Notes: generated by a model from the sequence alone, not told the origin. A stretch of 64,000 nt of DNA from JAPHTQ01 sp050288165 (GCA_050288165.1 JBNKDG010000005.1:62001-126000); one strand, 5' to 3'. Positions 8,502 through 18,385 are shown, numbered from the stretch's first letter. Translations and numbers: made by a program.

Positions 8502-11144
8502 GTGACCATAACCAGCCATAACACAATGAAATTCAGCCTTCCTGACAGGCGCATGGTATTACGCGCCGCCCTCGCCCTTTTTCTGATTGGCTTTGTAGGT
8601 CTTGCCGGGATCTACCTCTACCTGGCACCCAAACTGCCCGACATCGAAGCACTGAAAGATGTCCGCCTCCAGGTACCGCTACGGGTCTACAGCCGTGACG
8701 GCCTGTTGATCGACGAATATGGCGAGATGAAGCGCGTTCCTCTGCGCTATGCCCAGTTCCCCCCCCAGCTCATCCATGCAGTACTGGCCGCCGAGGATGA
8801 CCGCTTCTTCGAGCACCCCGGGGTCGACTATAAGGGCCTGCTGCGCGCCTTTGTCCACCTGCTCCAGACCGGTGAACGGGGCCAGGGTGGCAGTACCATC
8901 ACCATGCAGGTGGCGCGTAACTTCTTCCTCAGCCGGGAGAAGACCTACACTCGCAAGATCAACGAGATTCTCCTCTCCCTGAAAATTGAGGGCGAACTGA
9001 CCAAGGAGGAGATCCTTGAGCTCTACCTGAACAAGATCTACCTGGGCAAGCGTGCTTACGGCTTTGCTGCCGCGGCGCAGATTTACTACGGCAAGGAGCT
9101 GGGTGACCTCGACCTCTCCCAGTTGGCGATGATCGCCGGCCTGCCAAAGGCGCCCTCCACCTACAACCCCATCGTCAACCCGGAGCGGGCAGTCCTGCGC
9201 CGCAACTACGTGTTGCGACGGATGAAGGATCTGGAATACATCGACGATGAGCAGTACCAGATCGCCCTCGCCGCACCGGTTACCGCCTCCGAACATACCT
9301 TCGGCACCGAGCTCGACGCCCCCTACCTGGCAGAGATGGTTCGTGCCGAAATGGTGAAACGCTATGGTGAGGATGCCTACAACTTCGGCTACAACGTCTT
9401 CACCACCATCGGCAGCAACCTGCAGCGCGCCGCCAACAGGGCGCTGCACGATAACCTGGTCGAATATGAGCACCGCCACGGCTTCCGCGGACCGGAAAAG
9501 CATGTTGAGTTGAGTGAAGACGCAGGTTCTACCGAGTGGCTTCAGGCCCTGGAAGGGACCTCAACCGTCGGCGGGCTACAGCCCGCCGTGGTTGTCGCCC
9601 TGGCAGATACCGAAGCGGTGGTTGCCCTCTCCGACGCCAGCCTGCATGTGCTGCCCTGGTCAGGCATGGAGTGGGCGGGACGCTATATCGACGACAACAC
9701 TATCGGTGATCTGCCGACCACCGCCGCCGATGTGCTGGCCAAGGGCGATGTCATTCGCGTCGAACAGAACAGCAAGGGCGAGTGGCAACTGGCCCAGATC
9801 CCGGAAGTCGCAGGCGCTATCGTTTCCCTTGACCCTAATAACGGTGCGGTACAGGCACTGACCGGCGGCTTCGACTTCTTCGCCAGCAAGTTCAATCGAG
9901 TCACCCAGGCTGAACGCCAACCCGGCTCCAACTTCAAGCCCTTCGTCTACTCCGCCGCTCTGGACAACGGCTTCACCGCTGCCAGTATCATCAACGATGC
10001 GCCGGTGGTATTTGAAGACAGCGCCCTGGAGAGCGAATGGCGTCCGGAGAACTACAGCGGCAAATTCTACGGCCCGACCCGCCTGCGCGAGGCGCTGGTC
10101 AACTCACGCAACCTGGTCTCCATCCGCCTGCTTAACAGCATCGGCATCAGCACCGCCATTCGCTATGTCAGCAAATTCGGTTTCAGCCGTGATCGCCTGC
10201 CGCGCGACCTCTCCCTGGCGCTGGGCAGTGCCGCCCTCACCCCCTATGAGATCGTCCGCGGCTATGCCACCTTCGCCAACGGCGGCTTCCTTATCGACCC
10301 CTTCTTCATCCAGCGCATCGAGGACAGCGACGGCAACATCCTGTTCGAGGCAAAGCCTGCTATCGCCTGCGATGAGGAGTGCCACAAGAAGCTGGAGCGC
10401 GAACGGGAACTGGCCGCACAAATGGCCGCTGCGCTGCAGATGGCGGGACCGCAAAATCCGGCTGAGATGCAGAACAGTGTCGAAGCACCGACACCTGCTC
10501 CGGCAGAAAACACTGCCGGGACTGAAACCGCCACCAGCGATAATCCGGTCACCGAAAGCATGGAAGCCGAAGGGCAGATGGTTGACGGCCAACCCGTTGC
10601 GGTGGAAGAGAACGGCGAACGGTTTGCCCCACGCACCGTGGACCCGCGCAACGTCTACCTGATCCGTTCGATCATGCAGGACGTGATCAAGCGCGGTACC
10701 GGTCGTCGTGCCCTGCAACTGCGCCGTAACGATCTGGCGGGCAAGACCGGCACCACCAACGACCAACGCGATGCCTGGTTCTCCGGTTACAACAACGACG
10801 TAGTCACCACCGTCTGGGTCGGCTTCGACAACCCGCGCCCGCTGGGCAACCGGGAAACCGGCGCTGGTGCCGCCCTGCCGATGTGGATCGACTATATGCG
10901 CGAGGCGCTGCGCGACAAGCCGGAACACACCATGGCGCAGCCCGAAGGGATGGTCTCGGTACGCATCGACGCACAGACCGGCCAATACACCTCCGCCGAC
11001 AACCCGGATGCGATCTTCGAACTGTTCCGGGTGGAGAACGCGCCGCAACCCGGCACCGCCCAACCGGTGATCCCCGATAACGGCAACGGTGAAAACAGTG
11101 GCAATGGCAGTGGTGGTTCGGCGATCACCGAACAGCTCTTCTAA
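8502..11144 (+). CDS. mrcA: Penicillin-binding protein 1A (bifunctional class A PBP)
   Basis: Inner-membrane peptidoglycan synthase with glycosyltransferase and DD-transpeptidase activities. Order: cytosolic N-terminus, transmembrane helix (about 20-42), GT51 domain with catalytic Glu98 in AAEDDRFFEHPG, an OB-like linker domain (about 320-440), and the transpeptidase with SNFK (Ser near 477), SRN (near 535) and KTGTT (near 748). A Pro/Ala/Glu-rich insertion lies around residues 655-720. The start is GTG at 8502 or ATG at 8526; neither has a strong ribosome-binding site. At 880 residues it is slightly long for the family, the excess being the low-complexity insertion and the Gly/Asn-rich tail. 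Confidence 0.96.
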   Translation: MTITSHNTMKFSLPDRRMVLRAALALFLIGFVGLAGIYLYLAPKLPDIEALKDVRLQVPLRVYSRDGLLIDEYGEMKRVPLRYAQFPPQLIHAVLAAEDDRFFEHPGVDYKGLLRAFVHLLQTGERGQGGSTITMQVARNFFLSREKTYTRKINEILLSLKIEGELTKEEILELYLNKIYLGKRAYGFAAAAQIYYGKELGDLDLSQLAMIAGLPKAPSTYNPIVNPERAVLRRNYVLRRMKDLEYIDDEQYQIALAAPVTASEHTFGTELDAPYLAEMVRAEMVKRYGEDAYNFGYNVFTTIGSNLQRAANRALHDNLVEYEHRHGFRGPEKHVELSEDAGSTEWLQALEGTSTVGGLQPAVVVALADTEAVVALSDASLHVLPWSGMEWAGRYIDDNTIGDLPTTAADVLAKGDVIRVEQNSKGEWQLAQIPEVAGAIVSLDPNNGAVQALTGGFDFFASKFNRVTQAERQPGSNFKPFVYSAALDNGFTAASIINDAPVVFEDSALESEWRPENYSGKFYGPTRLREALVNSRNLVSIRLLNSIGISTAIRYVSKFGFSRDRLPRDLSLALGSAALTPYEIVRGYATFANGGFLIDPFFIQRIEDSDGNILFEAKPAIACDEECHKKLERERELAAQMAAALQMAGPQNPAEMQNSVEAPTPAPAENTAGTETATSDNPVTESMEAEGQMVDGQPVAVEENGERFAPRTVDPRNVYLIRSIMQDVIKRGTGRRALQLRRNDLAGKTGTTNDQRDAWFSGYNNDVVTTVWVGFDNPRPLGNRETGAGAALPMWIDYMREALRDKPEHTMAQPEGMVSVRIDAQTGQYTSADNPDAIFELFRVENAPQPGTAQPVIPDNGNGENSGNGSGGSAITEQLF

Positions 11145-11150
11145 ACAGAT

Positions 11151-11780
11151 ATGAGCAAACGCCGCTCGGCGTCGCCCGATCCACGCCTGCGCCACCTGCT
11201 GGCGCAGAGCGCCGCCCGATTGCTGCTGGAGGATGGACAGCGCGATTTCGGTGCCGCGCTGCGCAAGGCGGCGGCGCAACATGGCATCAGCGATCAACGC
11301 CAGCTACCGGACAACGCGGAGATCGAAGCGGCGCTGCTGGAACAGCAGCGACTGTTTCGCGGCAATCACCAGCCCCGACACCTGCAACAGTTACGGCAGA
11401 CGGCGCTACAGGCGATGGATCTGCTGGCCGATTTTCGTCCCTGCCTGGTCGGTCCGGTACTCAACGGCAGCGCCGACGAACACTCCCCCATCTATCTCCA
11501 TCTTTTCGCCGACACCGCGGAAGAGGTGCTGATCTTTCTGCTGGATCGACAGATCCCCTTTGACCAGGATGAGCGACGGGTTCGTTATGGCAACGGCAAG
11601 ATCGAGCTACGACCCAAGTTCAGCTTTATCGCCGGGGAGCATGAGATCCAGCTGACGGTGTTCCCGCCGCAGGAGCGTAAACGCGCACCACTGAGCCCGG
11701 TGGACGGCAAACCGATGCAGCGCGCAGAGCGCCCACAGCTGGCGAAGATTCTGGAAGAAGATCAGATATCCGTAATCTGA
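11151..11780 (+). CDS. Conserved hypothetical protein, possibly nucleotidyltransferase-like
   Basis: A 209-residue soluble protein with no signal peptide or membrane segment. The N-terminal half is helical and Arg/Gln-rich; the centre (FRPCLVGPVLNGSADEHSP, about residues 97-115) has a Gly-Ser pattern followed by LHLFAD, reminiscent of nucleotidyltransferase folds, but the catalytic acids are not convincing. It starts six bases after the PBP1A stop, probably in the same transcript. Its 3' end overlaps the convergent malic enzyme gene by 19 bases. Function unknown. Confidence 0.7.
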   Translation: MSKRRSASPDPRLRHLLAQSAARLLLEDGQRDFGAALRKAAAQHGISDQRQLPDNAEIEAALLEQQRLFRGNHQPRHLQQLRQTALQAMDLLADFRPCLVGPVLNGSADEHSPIYLHLFADTAEEVLIFLLDRQIPFDQDERRVRYGNGKIELRPKFSFIAGEHEIQLTVFPPQERKRAPLSPVDGKPMQRAERPQLAKILEEDQISVI

Positions 11781-13033
11781 GGATAGTGATCCGGCCATGG
11801 CGCCCTCGCCACCCCGCTATCGATAGCGGCCTTCGCCACCAACGGTGGCAGACGCTCAATCAATCGCGGATCGAAGGGCTTGGGAATAATGTATTCCGGC
11901 CCGAACTCCAACGCCTCCACGCCGTAGGCCTGCAGCACCACCGCCGGTACCGGCTCGTGGGTCAGATCGCGTAGCGCCTGCACCATGGCGATCTTCATCG
12001 CTTCATTGATACAGCAGGCACGCACGTCCAGCGCACCACGGAAGATGAAGGGAAAACCGAGGACGTTGTTCACCTGGTTCGGATAGTCGGTACGGCCGGT
12101 GGCCATGATCAGATCGTCGCGGACCTTGTGCGCCAGCTCCGGGCGGATCTCCGGATTGGGATTGGCCAGGGCGAAGATCACCGGTCTGGGTGCCATCGAT
12201 ACCAGCATCTCTTCACTCACCAGATTGGCACCGGAAACACCGATAAAGACATCGGCACCATCCATCGCATCGGCCAGGGTGCGGCGTTCTGTTTCTACCA
12301 CGAAGGGCGCTTTATAACGGTTAACCCCCTCGCGTCCGGCATAGACAACACCGTGGCGGTCCACCAGCAACATGTTCTCCTTCTTCGCCCCCAATGAGAC
12401 CAGCAGATGCATCGCCGCCAGACCCGCAGCACCGGCACCGAGACAGACGATACGCGCCTGCTCCAGGGTCTTGCCCTGCAGCTCAAGCGCGTTGAGCAGG
12501 CCGGCGGCGATAATGATCGCGGTACCGTGCTGATCGTCATGAAACACCGGGATATCGAGACGTTCCTGTAACCGCCGCTCGACCTCGAAGCAGTGGGGCG
12601 CAGCGATATCTTCCAGGTTGATGCCGCCAAAGGTGGGAGCAATAGCGGCCACCGCCTCGACAAAGGCATCCGCACTTTCCACCTGCACCTCGATGTCGAA
12701 GACATTGATATCGGCAAAGCGTTTGAACAGCACCGCCTTGCCCTCCATCACTGGTTTACCCGCCAGGGCGCCGACATTGCCCAGTCCCAGCACCGCGGTG
12801 CCATCGCTGATCACCCCGACCAGATTACCCTTGCCGGTATAAAGATAGGCGTTATCCGGATCTTCATGGATCGCCTGCACCGGCACCGCGACACCCGGGG
12901 TATAGGCCATCGCCAGTTGCGACTGGGTCTCGCAGACCTTGGTGATCGCGGTGGCGATCTTTCCCGGCACCGGGTTGGCGTGGTATTCGAGGGAGGCCTG
13001 TTCGTGGGGACCCAGTTTCGATTTATCGCTCAT
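11762..13033 (-). CDS. NAD(P)-dependent malic enzyme (single-domain type)
   Basis: Oxidatively decarboxylates malate to pyruvate with reduction of NAD(P)+. The Met at 13033, preceded by AGGAA seven bases upstream, is a better start than the longer frame at 13060 and gives 423 residues. The N-terminal half holds the malic domain with YTPGVAVPV, the catalytic Lys region and the metal site DDQHGTA; the C-terminal half holds the Rossmann domain (VCLGAGAAGLAAM). It lacks the phosphotransacetylase-like extension of MaeB, so it belongs to the short malic enzymes. Its 3' end overlaps the convergent upstream gene. Confidence 0.93.
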   Translation of the reverse strand: MSDKSKLGPHEQASLEYHANPVPGKIATAITKVCETQSQLAMAYTPGVAVPVQAIHEDPDNAYLYTGKGNLVGVISDGTAVLGLGNVGALAGKPVMEGKAVLFKRFADINVFDIEVQVESADAFVEAVAAIAPTFGGINLEDIAAPHCFEVERRLQERLDIPVFHDDQHGTAIIIAAGLLNALELQGKTLEQARIVCLGAGAAGLAAMHLLVSLGAKKENMLLVDRHGVVYAGREGVNRYKAPFVVETERRTLADAMDGADVFIGVSGANLVSEEMLVSMAPRPVIFALANPNPEIRPELAHKVRDDLIMATGRTDYPNQVNNVLGFPFIFRGALDVRACCINEAMKIAMVQALRDLTHEPVPAVVLQAYGVEALEFGPEYIIPKPFDPRLIERLPPLVAKAAIDSGVARAPWPDHYPQITDI

Positions 13034-13046
13034 CAATAATTCCTGT

Positions 13047-13829
13047 CTATCTACTCTCATCCCTAACCGCCAGGGCGGCCGGGTGCGCCACGCGCATATG
13101 CCATTTGCTTTTATGGTAGGTCAACCAGCCGCGGGCCTCTATCACCTTCCCGGCCAAGCGCTCCAGCGCCATACCGTCGAAGTAGTGCAACTCTCGCCGT
13201 GGAATCTGCAGTTCTGCCTCGCCCTCCAGTTCCAGCCAGAGACTGTTCCGGCTCTCGGCCAGCTTTTCAACCCTGCCGCGCAACAGGGCAAAGCCCTCGT
13301 CCCCTGATTTCAGCCCGGTGCTTTGCTTCATCAGGCTGTTATCGGACCATACACCCCGCTTTGCCTCACGCGCCTTCCGTTCATGGGAGAAGTAGCATTC
13401 GTTCTGCCACAGGTTGGGCGGTATCGCAATTGCCAGGGCCAACCCCTCGTCCAGCAGCAGGGTACTCAGGCTACGCCCGTCCGACAGATAGGGATGGGCC
13501 AGCAGGCGACCGTAGCGATCCTTACGCTCCTCGTCGTAGCGCAGACGCAGTTGGCCTTTCCCGATCAGCGCCTCCACCCGCTGCCGCGCCGCTTCGGCAT
13601 AGGGCTGGGATTGCCCGCCATCGTGATCGATCTCCGGGGTGTTGATCCCGGTGAAGCGCACCTTGCGTCCATCCTCCAGTCGCACCGTATCGCCATCGTA
13701 GACAAAGGCGACCGCCGCCGTCTCATCGGCGCGGTCCAGCGGACAGGCAAATAGCGGCGAAACCGCCAGTGCCAACGCAAAAAGGGCGCCCCACCGGGAC
13801 GCCCTTTTGTCGTGCCGCCGCACGGCCAT
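13047..13829 (-). CDS. Thermonuclease (SNase-fold) family protein, exported
   Basis: Predicted secreted nuclease of the staphylococcal-nuclease fold, 260 residues from the Met at 13829, four bases after the rpmE stop; the longer frame would overlap rpmE. The N-terminus has a basic stretch (RRHDKRASR) and a hydrophobic core ending near LFACP. The SNase domain shows YDGDTVRL, GINTPEIDHD and ERKDRYGRLLA, which contain the Ca-binding Asp and the catalytic Glu/Arg pattern. A C-terminal beta region (about 165-255) looks OB-like (VIEARGWLTYHKSKWHMRV). The rpmE intrinsic terminator lies inside its signal-peptide codons. Confidence 0.85.
   Translation of the reverse strand: MAVRRHDKRASRWGALFALALAVSPLFACPLDRADETAAVAFVYDGDTVRLEDGRKVRFTGINTPEIDHDGGQSQPYAEAARQRVEALIGKGQLRLRYDEERKDRYGRLLAHPYLSDGRSLSTLLLDEGLALAIAIPPNLWQNECYFSHERKAREAKRGVWSDNSLMKQSTGLKSGDEGFALLRGRVEKLAESRNSLWLELEGEAELQIPRRELHYFDGMALERLAGKVIEARGWLTYHKSKWHMRVAHPAALAVRDESR
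13780..13808 (-). terminator. Intrinsic terminator of rpmE
   Basis: Perfect nine-base-pair stem (arms 13780-13788 and 13800-13808) with an 11-base loop, followed on the minus strand by a short T-run. It lies about 25 bases after the rpmE stop and inside codons of the downstream thermonuclease gene. Confidence 0.75.
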
Positions 13830-13833
13830 GGGA

Positions 13834-14037
13834 TTACTTGCGGCCGTACTTCTGACGGAATTTGTCGACGCGACCACCGGTGTCTACCATCTTCTGCTTA
13901 CCGGTAAAGAACGGGTGGCAGGCGGAACAGACGTCCAGGTTCAGGTCACGGCCCGCGGTAGAGCGGGTCTTGAAGGTATTACCGCAACTGCAGGTAACGG
14001 TAATCTCTTTGTATTCGGGATGGATATCCGCTTTCAT
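13834..14037 (-). CDS. rpmE: 50S ribosomal protein L31, zinc-binding form
   Basis: Large-subunit ribosomal protein L31 of 67 residues. The C+ zinc-binding form is shown by Cys16 and Cys18 in the CSCGNTF segment and Cys37/Cys40 in DVCSACHPFFTG. It is transcribed toward the thermonuclease gene with an intrinsic terminator just after its stop. Length and sequence match bacterial L31 throughout. Confidence 0.97.
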   Translation of the reverse strand: MKADIHPEYKEITVTCSCGNTFKTRSTAGRDLNLDVCSACHPFFTGKQKMVDTGGRVDKFRQKYGRK

Positions 14038-14226
14038 GTCAAACCTCGTGGTGTGGTGATGCGCCGCTACCGGTTTCTACAACAGGCACCGCGCCAGCCT
14101 TTTAAAGAGCAGGCGATCTTACGGATATGGGCGGTACTTGGCAAGCACCAAACCTGATAAATGCTTGAGTCTCAAGCTCACTTTCCTTCTACTATGATTG
14201 TGTGAGCACGCCACTCGGATACTGTC

Positions 14227-16713
14227 ATGGATTCAAAACCGCCAGCACACCGACTCAAATACGACTACGAGGGCCTCGACGAGGCGTCGATCAAGCACTC
14301 CCTCGCCAACCGCATGACCTATACGGTGGGCAAGGATGCGCTGACCGCCACCGATCGTGACTGGTTCCACGCGGTCGCCTACATGGTACGCGACCGCCTG
14401 ACCGAGCGCTGGATGGAGACCATGCGCAGCTACTACCAGAGCGATACCAAGCGGGTCTATTACCTGTCGATGGAGTTCCTGCTCGGTCGTTCGCTGCTTA
14501 ACAGCGTACTCAATCTCGGTTTCTTCGAAGAGGTGAAAGCGGTACTGCAGGATCTGGAGCTGGATATTGAAGAGATCGCCGACCTGGAGTTCGATGCTGC
14601 GCTGGGTAACGGCGGCCTGGGTCGTCTGGCCGCCTGTTTCCTCGACTCCCTCGCCACCCTGCGCATGCCCGGCTACGGCTACGGCATCCGCTACGAATAC
14701 GGCATGTTCCGCCAGGCCATCGAACACGGCGCCCAGGTGGAACACCCGGACAACTGGCTGCGCTACGGCAACCCCTGGGAGTTTGCCCGACCGGAGGTGC
14801 TGTTCCCGGTGAAGTTCTGCGGCGAGGTGGTGGACTACCGCGACGACGACGGCAATGTACGCCACCACTGGATCGAAACCGAGGATGTGATGGCCATGGC
14901 CTACGACATCCCCATCCCCGGTTACGGTGTCGACACCGTCAACAACACCCGCCTGTGGGCGGCCAAGGCGACCCGCGATTTCGACCTGAAGTATTTCAAT
15001 GAGGGTAACTACACCAAGGCGGTTGAGGACAAGAACTCCTCGGAGAACCTCTCCAAGGTGCTCTATCCCAACGACGTGACCGAGATGGGCAAGGAACTGC
15101 GATTGAAACAGCAGTTCTTCTTCGTCAGCGCCTCGCTGCAAGACATCCTGTTCCGCTTCGACAAGCAGTATGACGACTACAGCCTGCTGCCTGATAAAGT
15201 GGCGATCCAGCTCAACGATACCCACCCGGCTATCGCCGTCGCTGAACTGATGCGTCTGCTGGTGGATGTCCATCACATTGAATGGAACAAGGCATGGGAT
15301 ATCACCACCCATACCTTCGCCTACACCAACCACACCCTGCTGCCGGAGGCGCTGGAGGTCTGGCCGGTACCGTTGTTTGAACGTATGTTGCCGCGACATC
15401 TGCAGATCATCTACGACATCAACCACTTCCTGCTCAAGGAGGTGATCCACCGCCACCCGGGTGATACCGAGCGCATGGCACGCATGTCGCTAATCGACGA
15501 ACATGGCGAGCGCTATGTGCGTATGGCGCACCTGGCCATCGTCGGCAGCCACCGGGTCAACGGCGTTGCGGCGCTACATACCGAACTGTTGAAGAACCAG
15601 ATGTTTCGCGACTTCAGCGAGTTCTATCCGGACAAATTCATCAACATCACCAATGGCATCACCCCGCGACTCTGGCTCAACCAGTCCAACCCGCCGCTGA
15701 CTGAACTGATCAGCAAGCAGATCGGACGCGGCTGGCTGACTCACCTGGATCGACTGCGCGAACTGGTACCGCTGGCCGATGACGCCGCCTTCCGTCATGA
15801 ATTCCGACAGGTAAAACAGACCAACAAACAGCTGCTGGCGGACAAAATCGAAAAACGTCTTGGGCTGAAAATCGATCCGCAAAGCCTGTTCGACGTGCAG
15901 ATCAAACGCATCCACGAATACAAACGACAGTTACTTAACGTACTGCACATCATCACCCGCTATAACCGTCTGCGCGACGGCAGCGATATCCCGATGGTGG
16001 ACCGTACCGTGATCTTCGGCGGCAAGGCGGCTCCCGGTTACTGGATGGCGAAGCAGATCATTCACCTGATTGTCGATGTCGCCGGGATCGTCAACTACGA
16101 CCCGCACATCAACAACCACCTCAAGGTGGTCTTCATCCCCAACTACGACGTCACCACCGCCACCGATATCATTCCCGCCGCCGATCTGTCGCAGCAAATC
16201 TCCACTGCCGGTACCGAGGCATCGGGCACCGGCAACATGAAACTGTCGCTCAACGGTGCGTTGACCATCGGTACCCTGGATGGCGCCAACGTGGAGATCC
16301 ACAACGAGGTCGGTGCGGAAAATATCTTCATCTTCGGTAATACGGTAGAGCAGGTTGCCGAGTTGCGTCGTAACGGTTATCGGCCACGGGATTACTACGA
16401 GGGCAATGAAGAGCTGAAGCGCGCGATTGACATGATCGACTCGGGCTTCTTCTCACCGGAGGAGAAAAACCGCTATAAAACGCTGGTGGAGAGTCTGCTG
16501 CAATACGATCCCTATCTGCTGCTTGCCGACTACGCCGACTACATCGCCGCACAGGACAAGGTCGATCTGCTCTACCAGAATCCCGAGGAGTGGGATCGCA
16601 AGGCGATCCTCAACTTCGCCCAGGTCGGTCGTTTCTCTTCAGATCGCACGATACGGGAATATGCTGAGCAGATATGGAACGTCAAACCGGTGAATCACAA
16701 CCACCAGAAATAA
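14227..16713 (+). CDS. glgP: Glycogen/starch/maltodextrin phosphorylase
   Basis: PLP-dependent GT35 enzyme that releases glucose 1-phosphate from alpha-1,4-glucans. The 828-residue length is typical. The signature EASGTGNMKLSLNGALTIGT carries the PLP-binding Lys near residue 672; other family blocks are YYLSMEFLLGRSL, ALGNGGLGRLAACF and YGIRYEYGMF near the N-terminus. No other glycogen genes are adjacent: rpmE lies upstream in the opposite direction and rho is convergent. A long inverted repeat and a terminator fill the gap to rho. Confidence 0.96.
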   Translation: MDSKPPAHRLKYDYEGLDEASIKHSLANRMTYTVGKDALTATDRDWFHAVAYMVRDRLTERWMETMRSYYQSDTKRVYYLSMEFLLGRSLLNSVLNLGFFEEVKAVLQDLELDIEEIADLEFDAALGNGGLGRLAACFLDSLATLRMPGYGYGIRYEYGMFRQAIEHGAQVEHPDNWLRYGNPWEFARPEVLFPVKFCGEVVDYRDDDGNVRHHWIETEDVMAMAYDIPIPGYGVDTVNNTRLWAAKATRDFDLKYFNEGNYTKAVEDKNSSENLSKVLYPNDVTEMGKELRLKQQFFFVSASLQDILFRFDKQYDDYSLLPDKVAIQLNDTHPAIAVAELMRLLVDVHHIEWNKAWDITTHTFAYTNHTLLPEALEVWPVPLFERMLPRHLQIIYDINHFLLKEVIHRHPGDTERMARMSLIDEHGERYVRMAHLAIVGSHRVNGVAALHTELLKNQMFRDFSEFYPDKFINITNGITPRLWLNQSNPPLTELISKQIGRGWLTHLDRLRELVPLADDAAFRHEFRQVKQTNKQLLADKIEKRLGLKIDPQSLFDVQIKRIHEYKRQLLNVLHIITRYNRLRDGSDIPMVDRTVIFGGKAAPGYWMAKQIIHLIVDVAGIVNYDPHINNHLKVVFIPNYDVTTATDIIPAADLSQQISTAGTEASGTGNMKLSLNGALTIGTLDGANVEIHNEVGAENIFIFGNTVEQVAELRRNGYRPRDYYEGNEELKRAIDMIDSGFFSPEEKNRYKTLVESLLQYDPYLLLADYADYIAAQDKVDLLYQNPEEWDRKAILNFAQVGRFSSDRTIREYAEQIWNVKPVNHNHQK

Positions 16714-16728
16714 AAGATAAAACTATAG

Positions 16729-16886
16729 CCACGGAACACACAGAACACACGGAAGGCAAAACCTAACAGACATATACATCACAACTTGTTGTGACTTTAG
16801 TCTAACGATAAACAGCCAGGTTATATTTTCAGTGGCCAAACCAACCTGCGCATATTATATTTCCGTGTATTCTGTGTGTTCCGGGC
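16729..16886. repeat. Long inverted repeat, GGAACACACAGAA family
   Basis: Arms at about 16731-16754 and 16861-16884 match at 22 of 24 positions as reverse complements and flank about 106 bases without an open frame. It lies between the 3' ends of glgP and rho. Similar elements with periodic short words occur at 20616-20728 and 29284-29356, with single arms at 28379 and 60221. Confidence 0.75.
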
Positions 16887-16900
16887 CATTTCATAATTCG

Positions 16901-16931
16901 AAAAAAAGGCGCCGACGGCGCCTTTCTTTTT
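16901..16931 (-). terminator. Intrinsic terminator of rho (possibly bidirectional)
   Basis: Arms AAAGGCGCC (16905-16913) and GGCGCCTTT (16917-16925) with a three-base loop. Seven A on the plus strand give a U-run for the minus-strand rho transcript, which ends 17 bases before it; the T-rich right flank could also stop glgP transcription. Confidence 0.85.
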
Positions 16932-16947
16932 CTATCAGCGATAAGGA

Positions 16948-18204
16948 TTAACGCTTCATCGAATCGAAGAACTCGGCGTTGGTCTTGGTCGCCTTGATCT
17001 TGTCCTGCAGGAACTCCATCGCCGCCACTTCGTCCATCTCGTGAACCAGCTTGCGCAGGATCCAGATCTTCTGCAGCTCTTCGGCGTTGGTCAGCAACTC
17101 TTCGCGGCGGGTGCCGGAACGGTTGATGTTGATCGAGGGGTAGATACGCTTCTCGGCAATACGGCGCTCCAGATGGATCTCCATGTTACCGGTACCTTTG
17201 AACTCCTCGTAGATCACATCGTCCATCCGCGAACCGGTATCGATCAGCGCGGTAGCAAGAATAGTCAGTGAGCCGCCCTCTTCGATGTTACGCGCGGCAC
17301 CGAAGAAACGTTTGGGACGGTGCAGGGCGTTGGCGTCGACACCACCGGTCAGTACTTTGCCTGATGAAGGGATCACGGTGTTGTAGGCACGCGCCAGACG
17401 GGTGATGGAGTCGAGCAGGATCACCACGTCGTGTTTGTGCTCCACCAGGCGCTTGGCCTTCTCGATAACCATCTCGGCCACCTGTACGTGACGGCTGGCC
17501 GGTTCGTCGAAGGTGGAGGAGACCACTTCACCGCGCACCGAGCGCGCCATCTCAGTCACCTCTTCCGGACGCTCGTCGATGAGCAGCACGATCAGGTAAC
17601 ACTCGGGATGCTTGCTGGTGATCGACTGGGCGATGTTCTGCAGCATCATGGTTTTACCGGTCTTCGGCGGCGCGACGATCAAACCACGCTGACCTTTACC
17701 GATAGGCGCGGTGAGGTCGATGATCCGTGCGGTCACGTCTTCGGTACTACCGTTACCCATCTCCAGCGACATACGCTGGTTGGCGTGCAGCGGGGTCAGG
17801 TTTTCGAACAGCACCTTGTTCTTGGCGTTCTCCGGTGGCTCGTAGTTGATCTGGTCAACCTTGAGCAGGGCAAAGTAACGCTCGCCCTCTTTCGGCGGGC
17901 GAATCTTGCCGGAGACGGTATCGCCGGTATGCAGGTTGAAGCGGCGGATCTGGCTGGGCGAGACATAGATGTCGTCAGGCCCGGCAAGATAGGAGCTATC
18001 GGCGGAACGGAGGAAACCGAATCCGTCCTGCAAAATCTCCAGTACACCATCGCCGTAGATGTCCTCGCCGTTCTTGGCGTGGGCCTTCAGCAGGGAAAAG
18101 ATGACGGCCTCTTTGCGTGAACGGGCAACGTTTTCGATGCCCAGCTCTTCGGCCATTTGCAAAATTTCAGACGCGGGTTTTCTTTTGAGTTCAGTTAGAT
18201 TCAT
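16948..18204 (-). CDS. rho: Transcription termination factor Rho
   Basis: Hexameric RNA-dependent helicase that terminates transcription. The 418 residues match E. coli Rho closely in length. The N-terminal Rho-N helical domain (MNLTELKRKPASEILQMAEE) is followed by the cold-shock-like RNA-binding domain (GFGFLRS), Walker A in APPKTGKTMML, Walker B in VVILLDSITRLARAYN, and the Q- and R-loop regions. Upstream lies trxA on the same strand, as in E. coli; a 220-base gap between them holds a GC-rich hairpin and no open frame. Confidence 0.98.
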   Translation of the reverse strand: MNLTELKRKPASEILQMAEELGIENVARSRKEAVIFSLLKAHAKNGEDIYGDGVLEILQDGFGFLRSADSSYLAGPDDIYVSPSQIRRFNLHTGDTVSGKIRPPKEGERYFALLKVDQINYEPPENAKNKVLFENLTPLHANQRMSLEMGNGSTEDVTARIIDLTAPIGKGQRGLIVAPPKTGKTMMLQNIAQSITSKHPECYLIVLLIDERPEEVTEMARSVRGEVVSSTFDEPASRHVQVAEMVIEKAKRLVEHKHDVVILLDSITRLARAYNTVIPSSGKVLTGGVDANALHRPKRFFGAARNIEEGGSLTILATALIDTGSRMDDVIYEEFKGTGNMEIHLERRIAEKRIYPSININRSGTRREELLTNAEELQKIWILRKLVHEMDEVAAMEFLQDKIKATKTNAEFFDSMKR

Positions 18205-18385
18205 AGTGCGATTGCCGTCTACGGAATGTGTTTTCGATGGAATGAATTGTCAGGTTTTGGATTGGTTTTTTGCCCGACAGGATTGTGGAAATCCTCAGGC
18301 AGGAAAAAGGGGAAAAACGGAGTGGTTGGTTAATCTTGTATATTTATAAAGCTGGCGGAAGTCTAACACCAGTCACCTGGGTCGT

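Noticed and set aside
10104..11297. Minus-strand open frame opposite the PBP1A gene (397 codons)
   Set aside because: Antisense to conserved transpeptidase motifs, no ribosome-binding site and no recognisable domain.
14233..15456. Long minus-strand open frame opposite glgP (407 codons)
   Set aside because: It lies wholly inside the well-conserved glycogen phosphorylase gene; the His/Val/Gln-rich text shows no domain and is a by-product of GC-rich codon use.
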